DNA of 64,000 nucleotides from Methylomonas fluvii (GCF_014850975.1 NZ_JACXST010000002.1:1302001-1366000); one strand, 5' to 3'. Numbered from the stretch's first letter, positions 41,414 to 52,173 are shown. The notes: generated by a model from the letters alone, not told the origin. A program made the numbers and translations.

Positions 41414-42829
41414 ATGGCTGGTAAAACCTTATACGACAAACTCTGGGACGACCACGTCGTCCATACCGAAGACGACGGCTCTTGCCTGATCTACATCGAC
41501 CGGCAGTTGCTGCACGAAGTGACTTCGCCGCAAGCTTTCGACGGCTTGCGCCTGTCTGGCCGCCAACCTTGGCGGATTGCCCGTAATCTGGCGGTGGCCG
41601 ACCACAACGTGCCAACCACTGATCGCGAAAAAGGCATCGCTGATCCGGTTTCAAAATTACAAGTGGAAACACTGGAAAACAACTGCAAAGAATTCGGCAT
41701 TACTGAATTCGATATGGCCGATATTCGCCAAGGTATCGTGCACGTGATCGGCCCCGAACAAGGCGCCACTTTGCCCGGCATGACCATCGTCTGTGGCGAC
41801 TCGCATACCTCTACGCATGGTGCTTCCGCGGCCTTGGCGTTCGGTATCGGCACCTCGGAAGTGGAGCATGCGTTGGCAACACAATGCCTGGTGCAGAAAA
41901 AAGCTAAAAACATGTTGATCAAAGTCAACGGCAAAACCGGTGCGGGCGTTACCGCCAAAGACATCGTGTTGGCGATCATCGGCCAAATCGGTACCGCCGG
42001 CGGCAATGGTTACACCATCGAATTCGGTGGCGACGCGATTTGGTCTTTGTCCATGGAAGGCCGGATGACGGTCTGCAACATGGCCATCGAAGCGGGCGCT
42101 CGCGCCGGCTTGATCGCGGTCGACGACACTACTATCGATTATTACCAAGGCCGTCCCTATGCGCCCAAAGGCGACGATTGGAACATGGCGGTACGTTATT
42201 GGCAAAACCTGCGTTCCGACAGCTACAGCGGTGATTTATTCGACAAAGTCATCAATATTGATGCCGCCGGCATCAAACCGCAAGTCAGCTGGGGCACTTC
42301 ACCGGAGATGGTGGTGGCAGTCGATGCCAATGTGCCTGATCCAGCGCAAGAAGCCGATCCGGTCAAACGCCAAAGCATTGAGCGGGCGTTGCAATACATG
42401 GGCTTGCAAGCCGGTCAAAAAATTACCGACATCAAACTGGACAAAGTCTTTATCGGTTCTTGCACCAATTCACGGATCGAAGACTTGCGTGCAGCCGCAG
42501 CTGTAATCAAAGGCCGGAAAAAAGCCGCATCGGTGAAACAAGTCTTGATCGTGCCTGGCTCAGGCTTGATCAAACAACAAGCCGAAGCAGAAGGCCTGGA
42601 CAAAATCTTCACTGCCGCCGATTTCGAATGGCGTGATCCCGGTTGCTCCATGTGCCTGGCGATGAACGCCGACCGCCTGGAAGCGGGCGAGCATTGCGCG
42701 TCGACCTCTAATCGTAATTTTGAAGGCCGACAAGGCTACGGTGGTCGCACCCATTTAGTCAGCCCGGCCATGGCCGCTGCAGCAGCGATTGCCGGTCATT
42801 TTGTTAACGTTGCGGAGGACGTTGCATGA
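41414..42829 (+). CDS. leuC: 3-isopropylmalate dehydratase large subunit LeuC
   Basis: LeuC is the aconitase-like large subunit that isomerises 2- to 3-isopropylmalate in leucine synthesis. The 471-residue protein carries [10 protein letters not shown] and the iron-sulfur cluster ligands in IGSCTNSR and CSMCLAMN. Length equals the usual LeuC of about 466-475 residues. Its TGA overlaps the leuD ATG. Confidence 0.97.
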   Translation: MAGKTLYDKLWDDHVVHTEDDGSCLIYIDRQLLHEVTSPQAFDGLRLSGRQPWRIARNLAVADHNVPTTDREKGIADPVSKLQVETLENNCKEFGITEFDMADIRQGIVHVIGPEQGATLPGMTIVCGDSHTSTHGASAALAFGIGTSEVEHALATQCLVQKKAKNMLIKVNGKTGAGVTAKDIVLAIIGQIGTAGGNGYTIEFGGDAIWSLSMEGRMTVCNMAIEAGARAGLIAVDDTTIDYYQGRPYAPKGDDWNMAVRYWQNLRSDSYSGDLFDKVINIDAAGIKPQVSWGTSPEMVVAVDANVPDPAQEADPVKRQSIERALQYMGLQAGQKITDIKLDKVFIGSCTNSRIEDLRAAAAVIKGRKKAASVKQVLIVPGSGLIKQQAEAEGLDKIFTAADFEWRDPGCSMCLAMNADRLEAGEHCASTSNRNFEGRQGYGGRTHLVSPAMAAAAAIAGHFVNVAEDVA

Positions 42830-43464
42830 AAGCTTTTACTACTTTGACTGCGTTGGTTGCGCCGCTGGACAGAGCCAACATCGATACCGATGCGATTATT
42901 CCCAAGCAATTTTTGAAATCGATCCGTCGCGCGGGTTTCGGCCCGTATCTGTTCGACGAATGGCGCTATCTGGATAGAGGCGAGCCGGAAATGGATTGCA
43001 CTAACCGGCCTTTGAACAAAGACTTCGTGCTGAACCAAGCCCAATACCAAGGCGCACAAATCCTGTTGACCCGTGAAAACTTTGGCTGCGGTTCTTCGCG
43101 TGAACATGCGCCTTGGGCGCTGGAAGATTACGGTTTCCGGGCCATTATTGCGCCGAGCTTTGCCGATATTTTCTTTAACAACTGCTTCAAGAACGGCATT
43201 TTGCCTATCGTGTTGCCAGCTGAAACTGTCGATTTGTTGTTCCAGGAAGTCGTCGATGGCTATCAGTTAACCATCGATTTGCAGGCGCAAACCATCACTA
43301 CACCTAGCGGTCAAAGCATCGTATTTAGTGTGGATGAGAACCGCCGTTTCCGTCTGATGAATGGTTTGGACGATATTGCCCTGTCGCTGCAACACGCCGA
43401 CAAAATTAAAACCTATGAAGCTGAGCGCGCCAAACGCGCCCCGTGGTTGTTCAAAGACGCGTAA
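42826..43464 (+). CDS. leuD: 3-isopropylmalate dehydratase small subunit LeuD
   Basis: LeuD is the small swivelling subunit that completes the isopropylmalate isomerase. The 212-residue protein has the conserved [30 protein letters not shown] and [15 protein letters not shown]. It is coupled to leuC by an ATGA overlap and precedes leuB by 21 bases. Confidence 0.97.
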   Translation: MKAFTTLTALVAPLDRANIDTDAIIPKQFLKSIRRAGFGPYLFDEWRYLDRGEPEMDCTNRPLNKDFVLNQAQYQGAQILLTRENFGCGSSREHAPWALEDYGFRAIIAPSFADIFFNNCFKNGILPIVLPAETVDLLFQEVVDGYQLTIDLQAQTITTPSGQSIVFSVDENRRFRLMNGLDDIALSLQHADKIKTYEAERAKRAPWLFKDA

Positions 43465-43485
43465 GCTCCATTGAAAGGTAAAAAA

Positions 43486-44565
43486 ATGCCCAAAAAAATA
43501 GCAGTCCTGGCCGGCGACGGCATCGGACCGGAAATTGTCGCCGAAGCGATCAAAGTACTAAGCTTTCTAAATACCGATATGAATCTGGGGTTGGTATTCG
43601 AGAACGCCTTGATTGGCGGCGCGGCTTATGACGCTTTCGGCACTCCCCTGCCGCAAACCACATTGAATCTATGCAAAAACGCTGATGCGGTGCTGCTGGG
43701 TGCTGTCGGCGGCCCTAAGTGGGAGCCTCTGGCACATGCAGTGCGACCGGAGCGTGGCTTATTGGGCATTCGTTCCGAGTTAAATCTGTTCTCCAATCTA
43801 CGCCCGGCTATTTTATATCCACAACTGGTCGAAGCTTCGACTTTGAAACCGGAAGTAGTGTCGGGTCTGGACCTCATGATCGTTCGTGAATTGACCGGCG
43901 GCATTTATTTCGGCCAACCGCGCGGCGTGCATGTGGCGGAAAATGGCGAAAAAGTCGGCATCAATACCAAGATTTACAGTGAATCGGAAATCCGTCGTAT
44001 CGCCCATTCCGCGTTCAAAATTGCCCAAAAACGCCACAAAAAACTGTGTTCGGTGGATAAAGCCAATGTGTTGGAAGTCACCGAACTGTGGCGTAGCGTG
44101 ATGACCGAAGTGGGTAAGGACTATCCCGATGTACAGTTGAGCCATATGTACGTCGACAACGCCGCGATGCAACTGGTACGGGCGCCGAAGCAGTTCGATG
44201 TGATTGTGACCAGCAATATGTTCGGCGACATTTTGTCCGACATCGCGGCGATGCTGACTGGCTCCATCGGCATGCTGCCGTCGGCTTCCTTGGATGCCAA
44301 CGCCAAGGGCATGTATGAACCGATTCACGGTTCCGCGCCGGACATCGCCGGGCAAGGTATCGCCAATCCATTGGCGACGATTTTGTCGGTGGCGATGATG
44401 TTGCGTTACACCTTTAACCAGCCGGATGCCGCCGAGCGTATCGAACGCGCGGTGAACAGCGCATTGGACAGTAAAGTCAGAACCGCGGACATTTATTCGG
44501 AAGGCATGACCAAAGTCAGCACTTCCGGCATGGGCGATGCTGTTCTTAACGCCTTAAAAGGATAA
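43486..44565 (+). CDS. leuB: 3-isopropylmalate dehydrogenase LeuB
   Basis: LeuB oxidatively decarboxylates 3-isopropylmalate with NAD+. The 359-residue product has [11 protein letters not shown] at the N terminus, the arginine-rich substrate region [26 protein letters not shown] and the metal/NAD region [14 protein letters not shown] then [10 protein letters not shown]. The ATG at 43486 follows GAAAGG; the frame is open five codons upstream to a TTG. Confidence 0.97.
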   Translation: MPKKIAVLAGDGIGPEIVAEAIKVLSFLNTDMNLGLVFENALIGGAAYDAFGTPLPQTTLNLCKNADAVLLGAVGGPKWEPLAHAVRPERGLLGIRSELNLFSNLRPAILYPQLVEASTLKPEVVSGLDLMIVRELTGGIYFGQPRGVHVAENGEKVGINTKIYSESEIRRIAHSAFKIAQKRHKKLCSVDKANVLEVTELWRSVMTEVGKDYPDVQLSHMYVDNAAMQLVRAPKQFDVIVTSNMFGDILSDIAAMLTGSIGMLPSASLDANAKGMYEPIHGSAPDIAGQGIANPLATILSVAMMLRYTFNQPDAAERIERAVNSALDSKVRTADIYSEGMTKVSTSGMGDAVLNALKG

Positions 44566-44570
44566 GCAAT

Positions 44571-45593
44571 ATGTCTAAAACTTATGATGTAGCAGTCGTC
44601 GGCGCCACTGGCGCGGTCGGCGAAACCATGATTTCCATTTTGGAAGAACGCAACTTTCCGGTCGGCAAAGTGTATGCCCTGGCCAGTGAGCGCTCGGCCG
44701 GCAAACGTATCCCGTTTAAAGGCGGCTCGTTGGTGGTGGAAGATTTGGCGACCTTTGATTTTTCGAAAGTGCAGATCGGCTTGTTTTCTCCCGGCGCGTC
44801 AGTGTCTGCGGAATATGCGCCCAAAGCGGCCGCAGCCGGCTGTGTGGTCATCGACAATACCTCGCAATTTCGCTACGACGACGACATTCCGCTGGTGGTG
44901 CCGGAAGTCAATCCGGAAAAAGTCGCCGATTACAAAAATCGCGGCATTATCGCTAACCCCAATTGCTCAACCATCCAGATGTTGGTGGCCTTGAAGCCGA
45001 TCTACGATGCGGCAGGTATCAGCCGCATCAACGTCGCTACCTATCAAGCCGTTTCCGGGACTGGCAAGGAAGCGATTGAAGAATTGGCCACGCAAACCGC
45101 GAATTTGTTGAATGCCAAACCGGTCGAGCCTAGCGTGTATCCAAAGCAAATTGCTTTCAACGTGTTGCCGCAAATCGATGTCTTCATGGATAACGGCTAC
45201 ACCAAGGAAGAGATGAAAATGGTCTGGGAAACTCGAAAAATTCTGGGCGACCCCGATATTCTGGTCAATCCCACAGCGGTGCGGGTGCCGGTGTTTTTTG
45301 GACATTCCGAGGCCGTGCATATTGAGACTAAAACCAAGATTTCTGCTGAGCAGGTTCGCGAGCTGTTGGCGTCTGCTCCCGGCGTAACATTATTGGACGA
45401 ACGTGAGAACGGCGGCTATCCGACGGCGGTGACGGAATCGTCGGGCAACGACGATGTATTTGTCGGCAGAATCCGCGAGGATATTTCCCATCCGACCGGC
45501 ATAGATCTATGGGTAGTTAGTGATAACGTCAGAAAAGGTGCTGCGCTTAACAGTGTGCAAATAGCCGAAGTGCTGGTAAAAAGCTACATCTAG
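44571..45593 (+). CDS. asd: Aspartate-semialdehyde dehydrogenase
   Basis: Asd reduces aspartyl phosphate to aspartate semialdehyde for lysine, threonine, methionine and diaminopimelate synthesis. The 340-residue protein has the nucleotide-binding GATGAVG at residues 11-17 and the catalytic cysteine C132 in NPNCST. HSEAVHIET near residue 245 supplies the histidine. It lies 5 bases after leuB; leuCDB-asd-fimV is a known order in several gammaproteobacteria. Confidence 0.97.
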   Translation: MSKTYDVAVVGATGAVGETMISILEERNFPVGKVYALASERSAGKRIPFKGGSLVVEDLATFDFSKVQIGLFSPGASVSAEYAPKAAAAGCVVIDNTSQFRYDDDIPLVVPEVNPEKVADYKNRGIIANPNCSTIQMLVALKPIYDAAGISRINVATYQAVSGTGKEAIEELATQTANLLNAKPVEPSVYPKQIAFNVLPQIDVFMDNGYTKEEMKMVWETRKILGDPDILVNPTAVRVPVFFGHSEAVHIETKTKISAEQVRELLASAPGVTLLDERENGGYPTAVTESSGNDDVFVGRIREDISHPTGIDLWVVSDNVRKGAALNSVQIAEVLVKSYI

Positions 45594-45662
45594 TCTACGC
45601 TTAGCTCTGTGTTTTATAGTGGGTCAGTAAGTACCGAGGTATTACAAGTGAAGGAAAGCAAT

Positions 45663-48600
45663 GTGAGCAATTTAACTAAAGCCTTAGCGGTTGTATCGTT
45701 ACTGGCACCAGTCAGTGCCCAACCCTTAGGTATCGGCGAAATTGAATTACATTCTGCCCTAAACCAAAAACTCAATGCCGAAATCAGACTCAGCGTCGCG
45801 CCGGGCGAAAATCCGGCCGATGTCTCGGTTAAATTGGCCCCGCCAGAAAAATTTGACCAAGCCGGCGTGGTTTGGAATTATTTTCTGTCGAAGATCAAGC
45901 TGGAGCCGGTTGTACAAGCAAACGGCTCCATCATCGTAAAAGTCTCCTCAAGGGAAGCCTTAACCGAGCCGTTTCTGGATTTCCTGTTGGAAGTGACTTG
46001 GCCGCAAGGCAGTATGATGCGCGAATTCACATTGCTCATCGACCCGCCGACCGCTTATAACCAGCCGGTAACGCCTGTCGTGGAAACCAGCGGTTACAGT
46101 GCCGAGCCCATTGAACCACTAGAGCGCCCGATCAAGAGAACTCGAACCGCACCAAAACGAGCAGTGCGTGCCGCCCCTGCCGACAACATTACCCCAGAAA
46201 CACCCACCAGCGGCGAATTCGGTCCTATCCAAAAATCAGATACTTTATGGAGTATCGCCGCCCAAGTAGGTCAGGAAAAGAACATTCCGACCCAGAAAAT
46301 GCTGACCGCTTTGTACAAAGCCAATCCGGACGCATTTAACAACGGCAATATCAATTCGCTGAAAGAAGGCACCACCTTAAAGATTCCTGAACCGGATACG
46401 ATTATGAATCCGGCGCAAAGACAAGCGCAAAACGAGCGAAAAGCCACCAATAAGCAGGTCAAGCCGGACGCTACACAAGCAGAAACCAAGAAAGCGCTTG
46501 AATTGGTAGCTCCTACCGAAGCGAAGGCCGCCGGCACGGGTTCAACAAAAACCGAACAAAACTCGGCGGCGACAGCTAATCCTGCTTTAAATAGTGCTGC
46601 CGATCAAGCCAGCGAAGGGAAAGACCTGGAGTTACAAGCTCGCATTGAAAAGCTAGAGCAACAACTCGGCATGATGCAGCAATTGCTGGCCTTAAAAGAT
46701 CAGCAACTAGCCACTTTACAAAACAACAAACCAGCAACGACTGAGCCTAGCCCTCAGCCCGCGCAACCGGCTCCTCAGCCCCCCGTTGCCAGCCCCGAGC
46801 CCCAAACACCGGCAGTAACGCCGGCTCCGCAACCATCGGTTTCCGAGCCTGCCGTCGTGACACCACCGGCCCCCAAGCCCGTTGTTCCACCCGCACCCAA
46901 AGTTACTCCACCGCCACCTCCGCCGGTTGTTGCAGAAGACGAAGGCTTATTTGGCTCGGATGCTTACTATTGGGTTGCCGGCACCTTAGGCACTGGCATT
47001 TTGGGCTTGCTGGGCTGGTTGCTATGGCGCAAACGTAAAATCGACGAGCGCACCAACACCGAAAGCATGTTCGCATCGGCCAGCCAAATTCGGCTGCCCG
47101 ATTCTGAGAGCAGCCTTTCCGTGCCGATTATGGACATCAGCAGTACCGATGACTACGACGTTGGCACTGTAGGCGAAAGTTCGTTTATCAGCGACTTTAC
47201 TCCTAGCGATTTCGATGCCTTCGACACCGACCAAAATGAAGTTGACCCGATCTCGGAAGCCGACGTTTACCTGGCCTATGGCCGCTACCAACAAGCGGAA
47301 GAACTGATCCGCCATGCAATAAGCGAACAGCCTAACCGCGACGAATGCAAACTGAAATTACTGGAAATCTATTACGCCAGTGAAAACAAAGACGGCTTTG
47401 CCGGTTATGCGCAAGAACTGGCCGATGCCGGCAAACAAGCAGATAAGCCATTCTGGAAAAAAGTCACGGACATGGCTAAAGAAATCGTCCCAGATTTAGC
47501 CTTGTTTGGAGGCAGTTTTGCCGCTACCACCGCCCCCACCAGCAAAAGCGATACTAGCGTCGACATAGCGAGTTCGACCGCGGCCGATACGGAAATTATT
47601 GATTTGGATAAAAGCTTTGCGCTGCTCGACGACGATTTGTCGGATCTGGATATCGATAAAGATTTGGCGCTGGAAGACAACGGACTGGATTTTGATTTGG
47701 GAAGTTTCGGCGGCAGCGCCAAATCACCGCTTGAAAGCAAGCAAGCCGATGCAAGTATCGAAAGTATCGATTTCGATCAGCCACCTGCTTCCAAATCTGC
47801 GGCGGAGACTATCGAAACCACGGAAAGTAACGCAGTTTCCAGCAACGATGACATAGAATCGTTCGACTTCGACTTTGCACTAGATACTGACTCGGAAAAA
47901 ACTCAAGCCGATTCGGCTGCTTTGGAACTTGAATCTCTGGATTTTGCCAATTTTGCCGAAATTGCTGCGGATGCTGAATCCGAAACTGCTGACAACAAAG
48001 AGGAGATGGAAACACTATCTCCTAGCTCGATGGATGCGTTGGAGAGTTTCGATTTTAACTTCGATGTCGACAATGCTGCCCCGGAAGCAACTGCGGATAA
48101 AACCACCGAAGATGCAGCAAAAGCCGAAATATCGCACACAGATATAGAGTCGTTCGACTTTAACGATTTCAATGATATAAAAAAGACTACGTCAGACCTG
48201 ACCGATACCAGCAAAGAAGCGTTAGCGGACGCAGACAGTTTCAATTTCGACTTCGACAGCATCACCCCCAAAGCGAAAACTGACGATAGCCTAAGCATCG
48301 AACCGGAGCTGAATTTAGAATCGCAGTTAAAACTGGAAACATTCGATTTTTCCGATTTTGACAATATCACCCCTAAATCAGCGCAATCTTCAGACCAAGT
48401 TTTGGAAACATCGGCGCAACCGGGCGGCGAGTTCGATTTTAACTTCGACTTTGACACGCCAATCATCAGCACCACGGACAACGACGAGTTTGAGTTGGGG
48501 GTTTCCGATTTGACCGATATGGACGAATTCGAAACCAAAATCGATTTGGCGAAAGCCTATATCGACATGGGCGATACCGAGGCGGCAAAATTGATAGCCG

Positions 48601-48671
48601 AGGATGTATTGTCCAAAGGCTCAAAACAACAACAGCAAGCCGCACAGGCTTTACTTGACGAACTTAAATAA
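45663..48671 (+). CDS. fimV: FimV-like cell-pole/peptidoglycan-binding protein
   Basis: FimV proteins are inner-membrane polar hubs needed for type IV pili and twitching. The 1,002-residue form starts at GTG 45663, behind AAGGA, and gives a good signal peptide; the frame is open to 45609. It has an N-terminal FimV domain (GIGEIELHSALNQKL), a LysM-like segment (about 185-242), a coiled coil, a Pro-rich linker, one membrane helix (about 435-455) and a cytoplasmic acidic region with repeated ESFDFDF-type motifs (about 730-935). The FimV C-terminal TPR-like motif comes last (KIDLAKAYIDMGDTEAAK). Confidence 0.9.
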   Translation: MSNLTKALAVVSLLAPVSAQPLGIGEIELHSALNQKLNAEIRLSVAPGENPADVSVKLAPPEKFDQAGVVWNYFLSKIKLEPVVQANGSIIVKVSSREALTEPFLDFLLEVTWPQGSMMREFTLLIDPPTAYNQPVTPVVETSGYSAEPIEPLERPIKRTRTAPKRAVRAAPADNITPETPTSGEFGPIQKSDTLWSIAAQVGQEKNIPTQKMLTALYKANPDAFNNGNINSLKEGTTLKIPEPDTIMNPAQRQAQNERKATNKQVKPDATQAETKKALELVAPTEAKAAGTGSTKTEQNSAATANPALNSAADQASEGKDLELQARIEKLEQQLGMMQQLLALKDQQLATLQNNKPATTEPSPQPAQPAPQPPVASPEPQTPAVTPAPQPSVSEPAVVTPPAPKPVVPPAPKVTPPPPPPVVAEDEGLFGSDAYYWVAGTLGTGILGLLGWLLWRKRKIDERTNTESMFASASQIRLPDSESSLSVPIMDISSTDDYDVGTVGESSFISDFTPSDFDAFDTDQNEVDPISEADVYLAYGRYQQAEELIRHAISEQPNRDECKLKLLEIYYASENKDGFAGYAQELADAGKQADKPFWKKVTDMAKEIVPDLALFGGSFAATTAPTSKSDTSVDIASSTAADTEIIDLDKSFALLDDDLSDLDIDKDLALEDNGLDFDLGSFGGSAKSPLESKQADASIESIDFDQPPASKSAAETIETTESNAVSSNDDIESFDFDFALDTDSEKTQADSAALELESLDFANFAEIAADAESETADNKEEMETLSPSSMDALESFDFNFDVDNAAPEATADKTTEDAAKAEISHTDIESFDFNDFNDIKKTTSDLTDTSKEALADADSFNFDFDSITPKAKTDDSLSIEPELNLESQLKLETFDFSDFDNITPKSAQSSDQVLETSAQPGGEFDFNFDFDTPIISTTDNDEFELGVSDLTDMDEFETKIDLAKAYIDMGDTEAAKLIAEDVLSKGSKQQQQAAQALLDELK

Positions 48672-48991
48672 GCATCGATTGCAGCAGCCGATTTCTCTAA
48701 ATTGTTAGATCCCGCTTTTTGGAAAAATCGGTAGCTGCTCAGTTATTTCATAGGCCGTTTAGCGCAAGTGTTTTATCCCCCACCTATCACCGGCCTAATC
48801 AGAACTCGGCAACATAATTTTCCCTGCCAAGCCGATACTGCCCGGCATTTTCGGCGCAAAGCCAGTTTCCACAATAGTTTGCACTAGCGCGTAGCCTGCA
48901 TTTGCTGACCAACCGAGAGCAGCTTCCAACACCCAAATTGATGCTATGCTGGCGCATTACCGCAATTTAGACGCTATCCGCCACATCAGAC
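48672..48991. other. Intergenic region after fimV
   Basis: This 320-base gap holds an imperfect hairpin (arms 48681-48694 and 48725-48738, 12 of 14 pairs, 30-base loop) after fimV without a T-run. A minus-strand frame of 45 codons (48932-48795, GTG start) has protein-like composition but no recognisable family or start signal. Nothing else is seen. Confidence 0.5.
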
Positions 48992-50494
48992 ATGCCCAGC
49001 ATCGTTATATCTACCCTCAACGCCCGATACATTCACACTGCTTTTGGCTTACGCTATCTGTACGCCAACATGGGCACGTTGCAAACAGACACTGCCTTAT
49101 TAGAATTCGGCATCCAGCAGCGGCCAATCGAAATTGTCGAAAAACTACTGCAACAACAAGCGCGGATTATCGGCTTTGGCGTTTACATCTGGAATGTGGC
49201 GGAAATCAGCGCAGTGATCGCCATCCTGAAACAAGTTGCACCGGACATTATCATCGTACTTGGCGGACCGGAAGTCAGTCATCCGCCCGATTTACCAAGC
49301 ATTGCCGAATCGGCGGACTATATCGTCACCGGCAACGGCGAAATAAGTTTCCCGCAATTATGCCGGCAGTTGTTGTCAGGATTTAAACCAACCGAAAAAA
49401 TCGTGGCCGGCGAAATGGCCGCATTGGACAGCTTGGCATCGCCATATCCACACTATACCGACACCGACATCCGTCAACGGATTATCTACGTGGAAGCATC
49501 GCGCGGCTGTCCGTTCAAATGCGAATTTTGCCTGTCATCCCTGGACACCACCGCCAAGCCATTCAACCTAAACGGCTTTTTGCGCGAAATGGAAATTCTA
49601 TACCGGCGTGGTGCGCGACACTTTAAGTTCATTGACCGCACCTTCAATCTGAAAGTAGACAGCAGCGTCGCCATACTCGAGTTCTTTTTGACTCGCTTGA
49701 GCGAAGATTTATATTTGCACTTTGAAGTGATTCCGGACAATTTACCCGAGCGCCTGAAGCAGGCCATCAGCCAATTCCCGCCCGGTGTACTGCAATTTGA
49801 AGTGGGTGTACAAACCTTTGATCCAGCCATTCAACATCTGATCAGCCGCAAACAGGACAACCAAAAGACCGAAGCCAATTTAAGCTGGCTCCGGCAGTAT
49901 TCCAACGCCCATATTCATGCCGATCTAATCGCCGGCCTGCCTGGCGACACGCTTGCCGGCTTCGGCGCCAGTTTCGATAAATTGTTTGCGCTCAATCCCC
50001 AAGAAATTCAGGTCGGGATTTTAAAACGTCTGCGCGGTGCGCCAATCAATCGACACAATGACGGCTACCAGCTACGTTATGACCCGCAGCCGCCCTATGC
50101 CATTCTCAGCACCCGAGATATAAGCTTTACTGACTTACAACGTATTACCCGATTCGCCCGCTTTTGGGATTTAATCGGCAACTCCGGCCGGTTTGCCACG
50201 ACCTTACCGCTCATTGTCGCCGAACAACCGTTTACCCGCTTTTTACAATTTAGCGATGCGCTATACGCCTTAACAGACAGTACCTGGCAAATTGCTTTGA
50301 AGCGCTTATTCGAATTAACCTATTCGGTCATGACCGACACACTGCTTATAACGCCCGCCAAAGCCATGACTGCGCTAGAAGAGGACTACAGTAGGAGCGG
50401 CGAAAAAAGTCGGCCAGCGTTCTTACAACACGCCACAACATTGACTGCGGCAAAGCGTGGCGTGGCAAACAAGCGGCAAACCCAGCATCGATAA
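48992..50494 (+). CDS. B12-binding radical SAM protein (DUF4080 type)
   Basis: The 500-residue protein has an N-terminal cobalamin-binding-like domain (about 1-140), beginning MPSIVISTLNARYIHTAFGL and containing VLGGPEVS. A radical SAM domain follows with RGCPFKCEFC (CX3CX2C, near residues 170-180). A C-terminal DUF4080-like region comes last. Such proteins are widespread but have no proven substrate; methylation or another radical reaction on an unknown target is possible. It stands alone, with its own direction, and converges with the next gene. Confidence 0.88.
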   Translation: MPSIVISTLNARYIHTAFGLRYLYANMGTLQTDTALLEFGIQQRPIEIVEKLLQQQARIIGFGVYIWNVAEISAVIAILKQVAPDIIIVLGGPEVSHPPDLPSIAESADYIVTGNGEISFPQLCRQLLSGFKPTEKIVAGEMAALDSLASPYPHYTDTDIRQRIIYVEASRGCPFKCEFCLSSLDTTAKPFNLNGFLREMEILYRRGARHFKFIDRTFNLKVDSSVAILEFFLTRLSEDLYLHFEVIPDNLPERLKQAISQFPPGVLQFEVGVQTFDPAIQHLISRKQDNQKTEANLSWLRQYSNAHIHADLIAGLPGDTLAGFGASFDKLFALNPQEIQVGILKRLRGAPINRHNDGYQLRYDPQPPYAILSTRDISFTDLQRITRFARFWDLIGNSGRFATTLPLIVAEQPFTRFLQFSDALYALTDSTWQIALKRLFELTYSVMTDTLLITPAKAMTALEEDYSRSGEKSRPAFLQHATTLTAAKRGVANKRQTQHR

Positions 50495-50506
50495 ACTTGC
50501 TTGAGC

Positions 50507-51364
50507 TTACCCATCCGCGGTTGGCAAAGGCCGCACCGTTGCATAACCGTCGCGATAACTAGGGTACAAAAAACGATAGCCCAAGGCCTTCAGCCTAGCG
50601 TTTTGGCAGCGTTTGTTTTGCGGGGAGTCTGGAGCTACGAGCAACGGTGAGGGCGGAGGACAAGCAAATTGCTGGGACAACCAATTCATCACCTCCCAAA
50701 GCGGGGCCGGCTCGTCGTCAGTCGCCAGATAGCAAGGCTCCAAGGCTACACCGGCGAGTTGTTTTTCCAGTAAAAATAACAACACAGCCACACAATCCTC
50801 CGAGTGAATGCGGTTGGTATAACTGGGCGGTTGCTGTTGGATGCTCTCCCCTCGCTCCGCTCGGCGTAATAACCAATCACGACCCGGCCCGTAAATTCCG
50901 GAAAAACGCACGACGCAACTGCGATCACTCGCAATCCACAAGCGTGTCTCCGCCGCAGCCAGCCAGCGGCTCGTGGCGCTAGCCGGTTCAGTGACGCTGG
51001 TTTCATCGACCCATTCACCACTATTCTGTTCGTAAACACTGGTTGACGATACCATCAACCAACAGGGTGATGTTTCAGCTGCCGCAAAATGCGCTAACAA
51101 ATTGCGCAAACCGACATCGTACAGCGCCTGATATTCCTCAGCCTGTCGGCTATCGGGAGCTACGATAAATATCACCGCATCAAAGCTACTTGGTAAAGCA
51201 ACCAATGACGACGCCAATCTTATATCGGCAATAAAAATGGGAAACGGGGTCGAGTTAGCCGGCGCGCTACGCTTCAACCCGGTTACCTGATGTCCCAGCT
51301 GATGCAAGCGCAAAGCCACCGGATAGCCAATATCACCACAACCGATCACTAGTATTTTTGCCAT
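50507..51364 (-). CDS. NAD(P)-binding SDR/epimerase-like protein (YeeZ-like)
   Basis: The 285-residue protein starts with a Rossmann motif VIGCGDIGYPVA and has the SDR-type segment VSSTSVYEQNSG plus RFSGIYGPGRDWLL. This is typical of YeeZ-like atypical short-chain dehydrogenase/epimerases. The start at 51364 (MAKILVIG) fits the fold; the frame is open nine codons further. The substrate is unknown. It converges with the radical SAM gene, 12 bases apart. Confidence 0.85.
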   Translation of the reverse strand: MAKILVIGCGDIGYPVALRLHQLGHQVTGLKRSAPANSTPFPIFIADIRLASSLVALPSSFDAVIFIVAPDSRQAEEYQALYDVGLRNLLAHFAAAETSPCWLMVSSTSVYEQNSGEWVDETSVTEPASATSRWLAAAETRLWIASDRSCVVRFSGIYGPGRDWLLRRAERGESIQQQPPSYTNRIHSEDCVAVLLFLLEKQLAGVALEPCYLATDDEPAPLWEVMNWLSQQFACPPPSPLLVAPDSPQNKRCQNARLKALGYRFLYPSYRDGYATVRPLPTADG

Positions 51365-51666
51365 AGTATTTACCCAAGAGAATCTGCACACCGCCTATTA
51401 TGGCCTGCCGCAGGAAGATAAATGCTATAAAAATCCGTGTCTCGAACGCTTTCGGAAATTAGCGTTCTGATTTTGCGAGCACAAAGAATAGGTATCGTTA
51501 GAAATTCGCCAAATCGGCTTTCCTGTAATGGAATTTATTCCCGGATTCGCTCACAGCTTTGTTTAAACACTTCTAAAAAAACCGGCCTGGAATATTCAAT
51601 AGGCATAAAAAAACCGGGTGGAGTACTGGACTCCAACCGGCCTAAAAGCCCAATGATAGCTTGGGA
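51365..51666. other. Intergenic region holding a terminator
   Basis: The 302 bases between the SDR-like gene and the PEP-CTERM gene contain the PEP-CTERM gene terminator (51607-51640). No convincing gene is seen. Confidence 0.6.
51607..51640 (-). terminator. Terminator of the PEP-CTERM gene
   Basis: On the minus strand an 11-bp stem with one mismatch (arms 51630-51640 and 51614-51624) and a 5-base loop is followed by seven T residues. It lies 26 bases after the stop codon. Confidence 0.9.
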
Positions 51667-52173
51667 TTAAACGACCTGTTTACGACGACCTATGTACAGA
51701 AAGCCCATCAACGCACTTGTCATAAACCATACAGAAGCAGGGAGAGGCACGCTAGTGACAGGATTTTGATTAGCTGCTGCTTTCAGATCAAATCCAAACA
51801 GAAAGCTTAAGTTGTTGGTAATCACGCCAGGTTTTACAAAGGACAACAAGAAGGTATTAGGAGCGCTCAGCTCGTAATTCCCGGCTTCGCTAACCCAACC
51901 GCTTGCTGTCAACAGGCCCAATTTAAAAGGGCTTGCAGAGGCAAAGCTACCTACACCGTTAAAAGTGTACACAGGTGCATCAGCAGCCAGATCAGCGGTA
52001 GCAGCAAAGATACCGAAGGTGTCACTTGAAGTAAATGGGAATGCACTAGAGCCGAAGGAGATAAAATTACTATCGCCGTCAGTAGCTTCCCAAATGATGC
52101 CTGCAGAGCTTGCAGTCGAAACTGCAAACAGGCAAACAGCAAGCCAAAGTTTTAAAGATAAAAGCATTTTCAT
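51667..52173 (-). CDS. PEP-CTERM sorted exported protein
   Basis: The 168-residue precursor has a signal peptide (about residues 1-24) and a Gly/Ser/Phe-rich middle of unknown fold. The C-terminal exosortase signal comprises VPLPASVW, a hydrophobic stretch (FMTSALMGFLYIG) and basic end RRKQVV. Such proteins are processed by an exosortase and placed in or beyond the outer membrane, often with exopolysaccharide. A GGGGAA ribosome site precedes the start. No exosortase gene is in the window. Confidence 0.88.
   Translation of the reverse strand: MKMLLSLKLWLAVCLFAVSTASSAGIIWEATDGDSNFISFGSSAFPFTSSDTFGIFAATADLAADAPVYTFNGVGSFASASPFKLGLLTASGWVSEAGNYELSAPNTFLLSFVKPGVITNNLSFLFGFDLKAAANQNPVTSVPLPASVWFMTSALMGFLYIGRRKQVV

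Noticed and set aside
48681-48738. Hairpin after fimV as a terminator
   Set aside because: The stem has mismatches, the loop is about 30 bases and no T-run follows, so intrinsic termination is not supported.
48795-48932. A 45-codon minus-strand frame with protein-like composition
   Set aside because: It has a GTG start without a ribosome site, no recognisable family and could be chance or an old relic.
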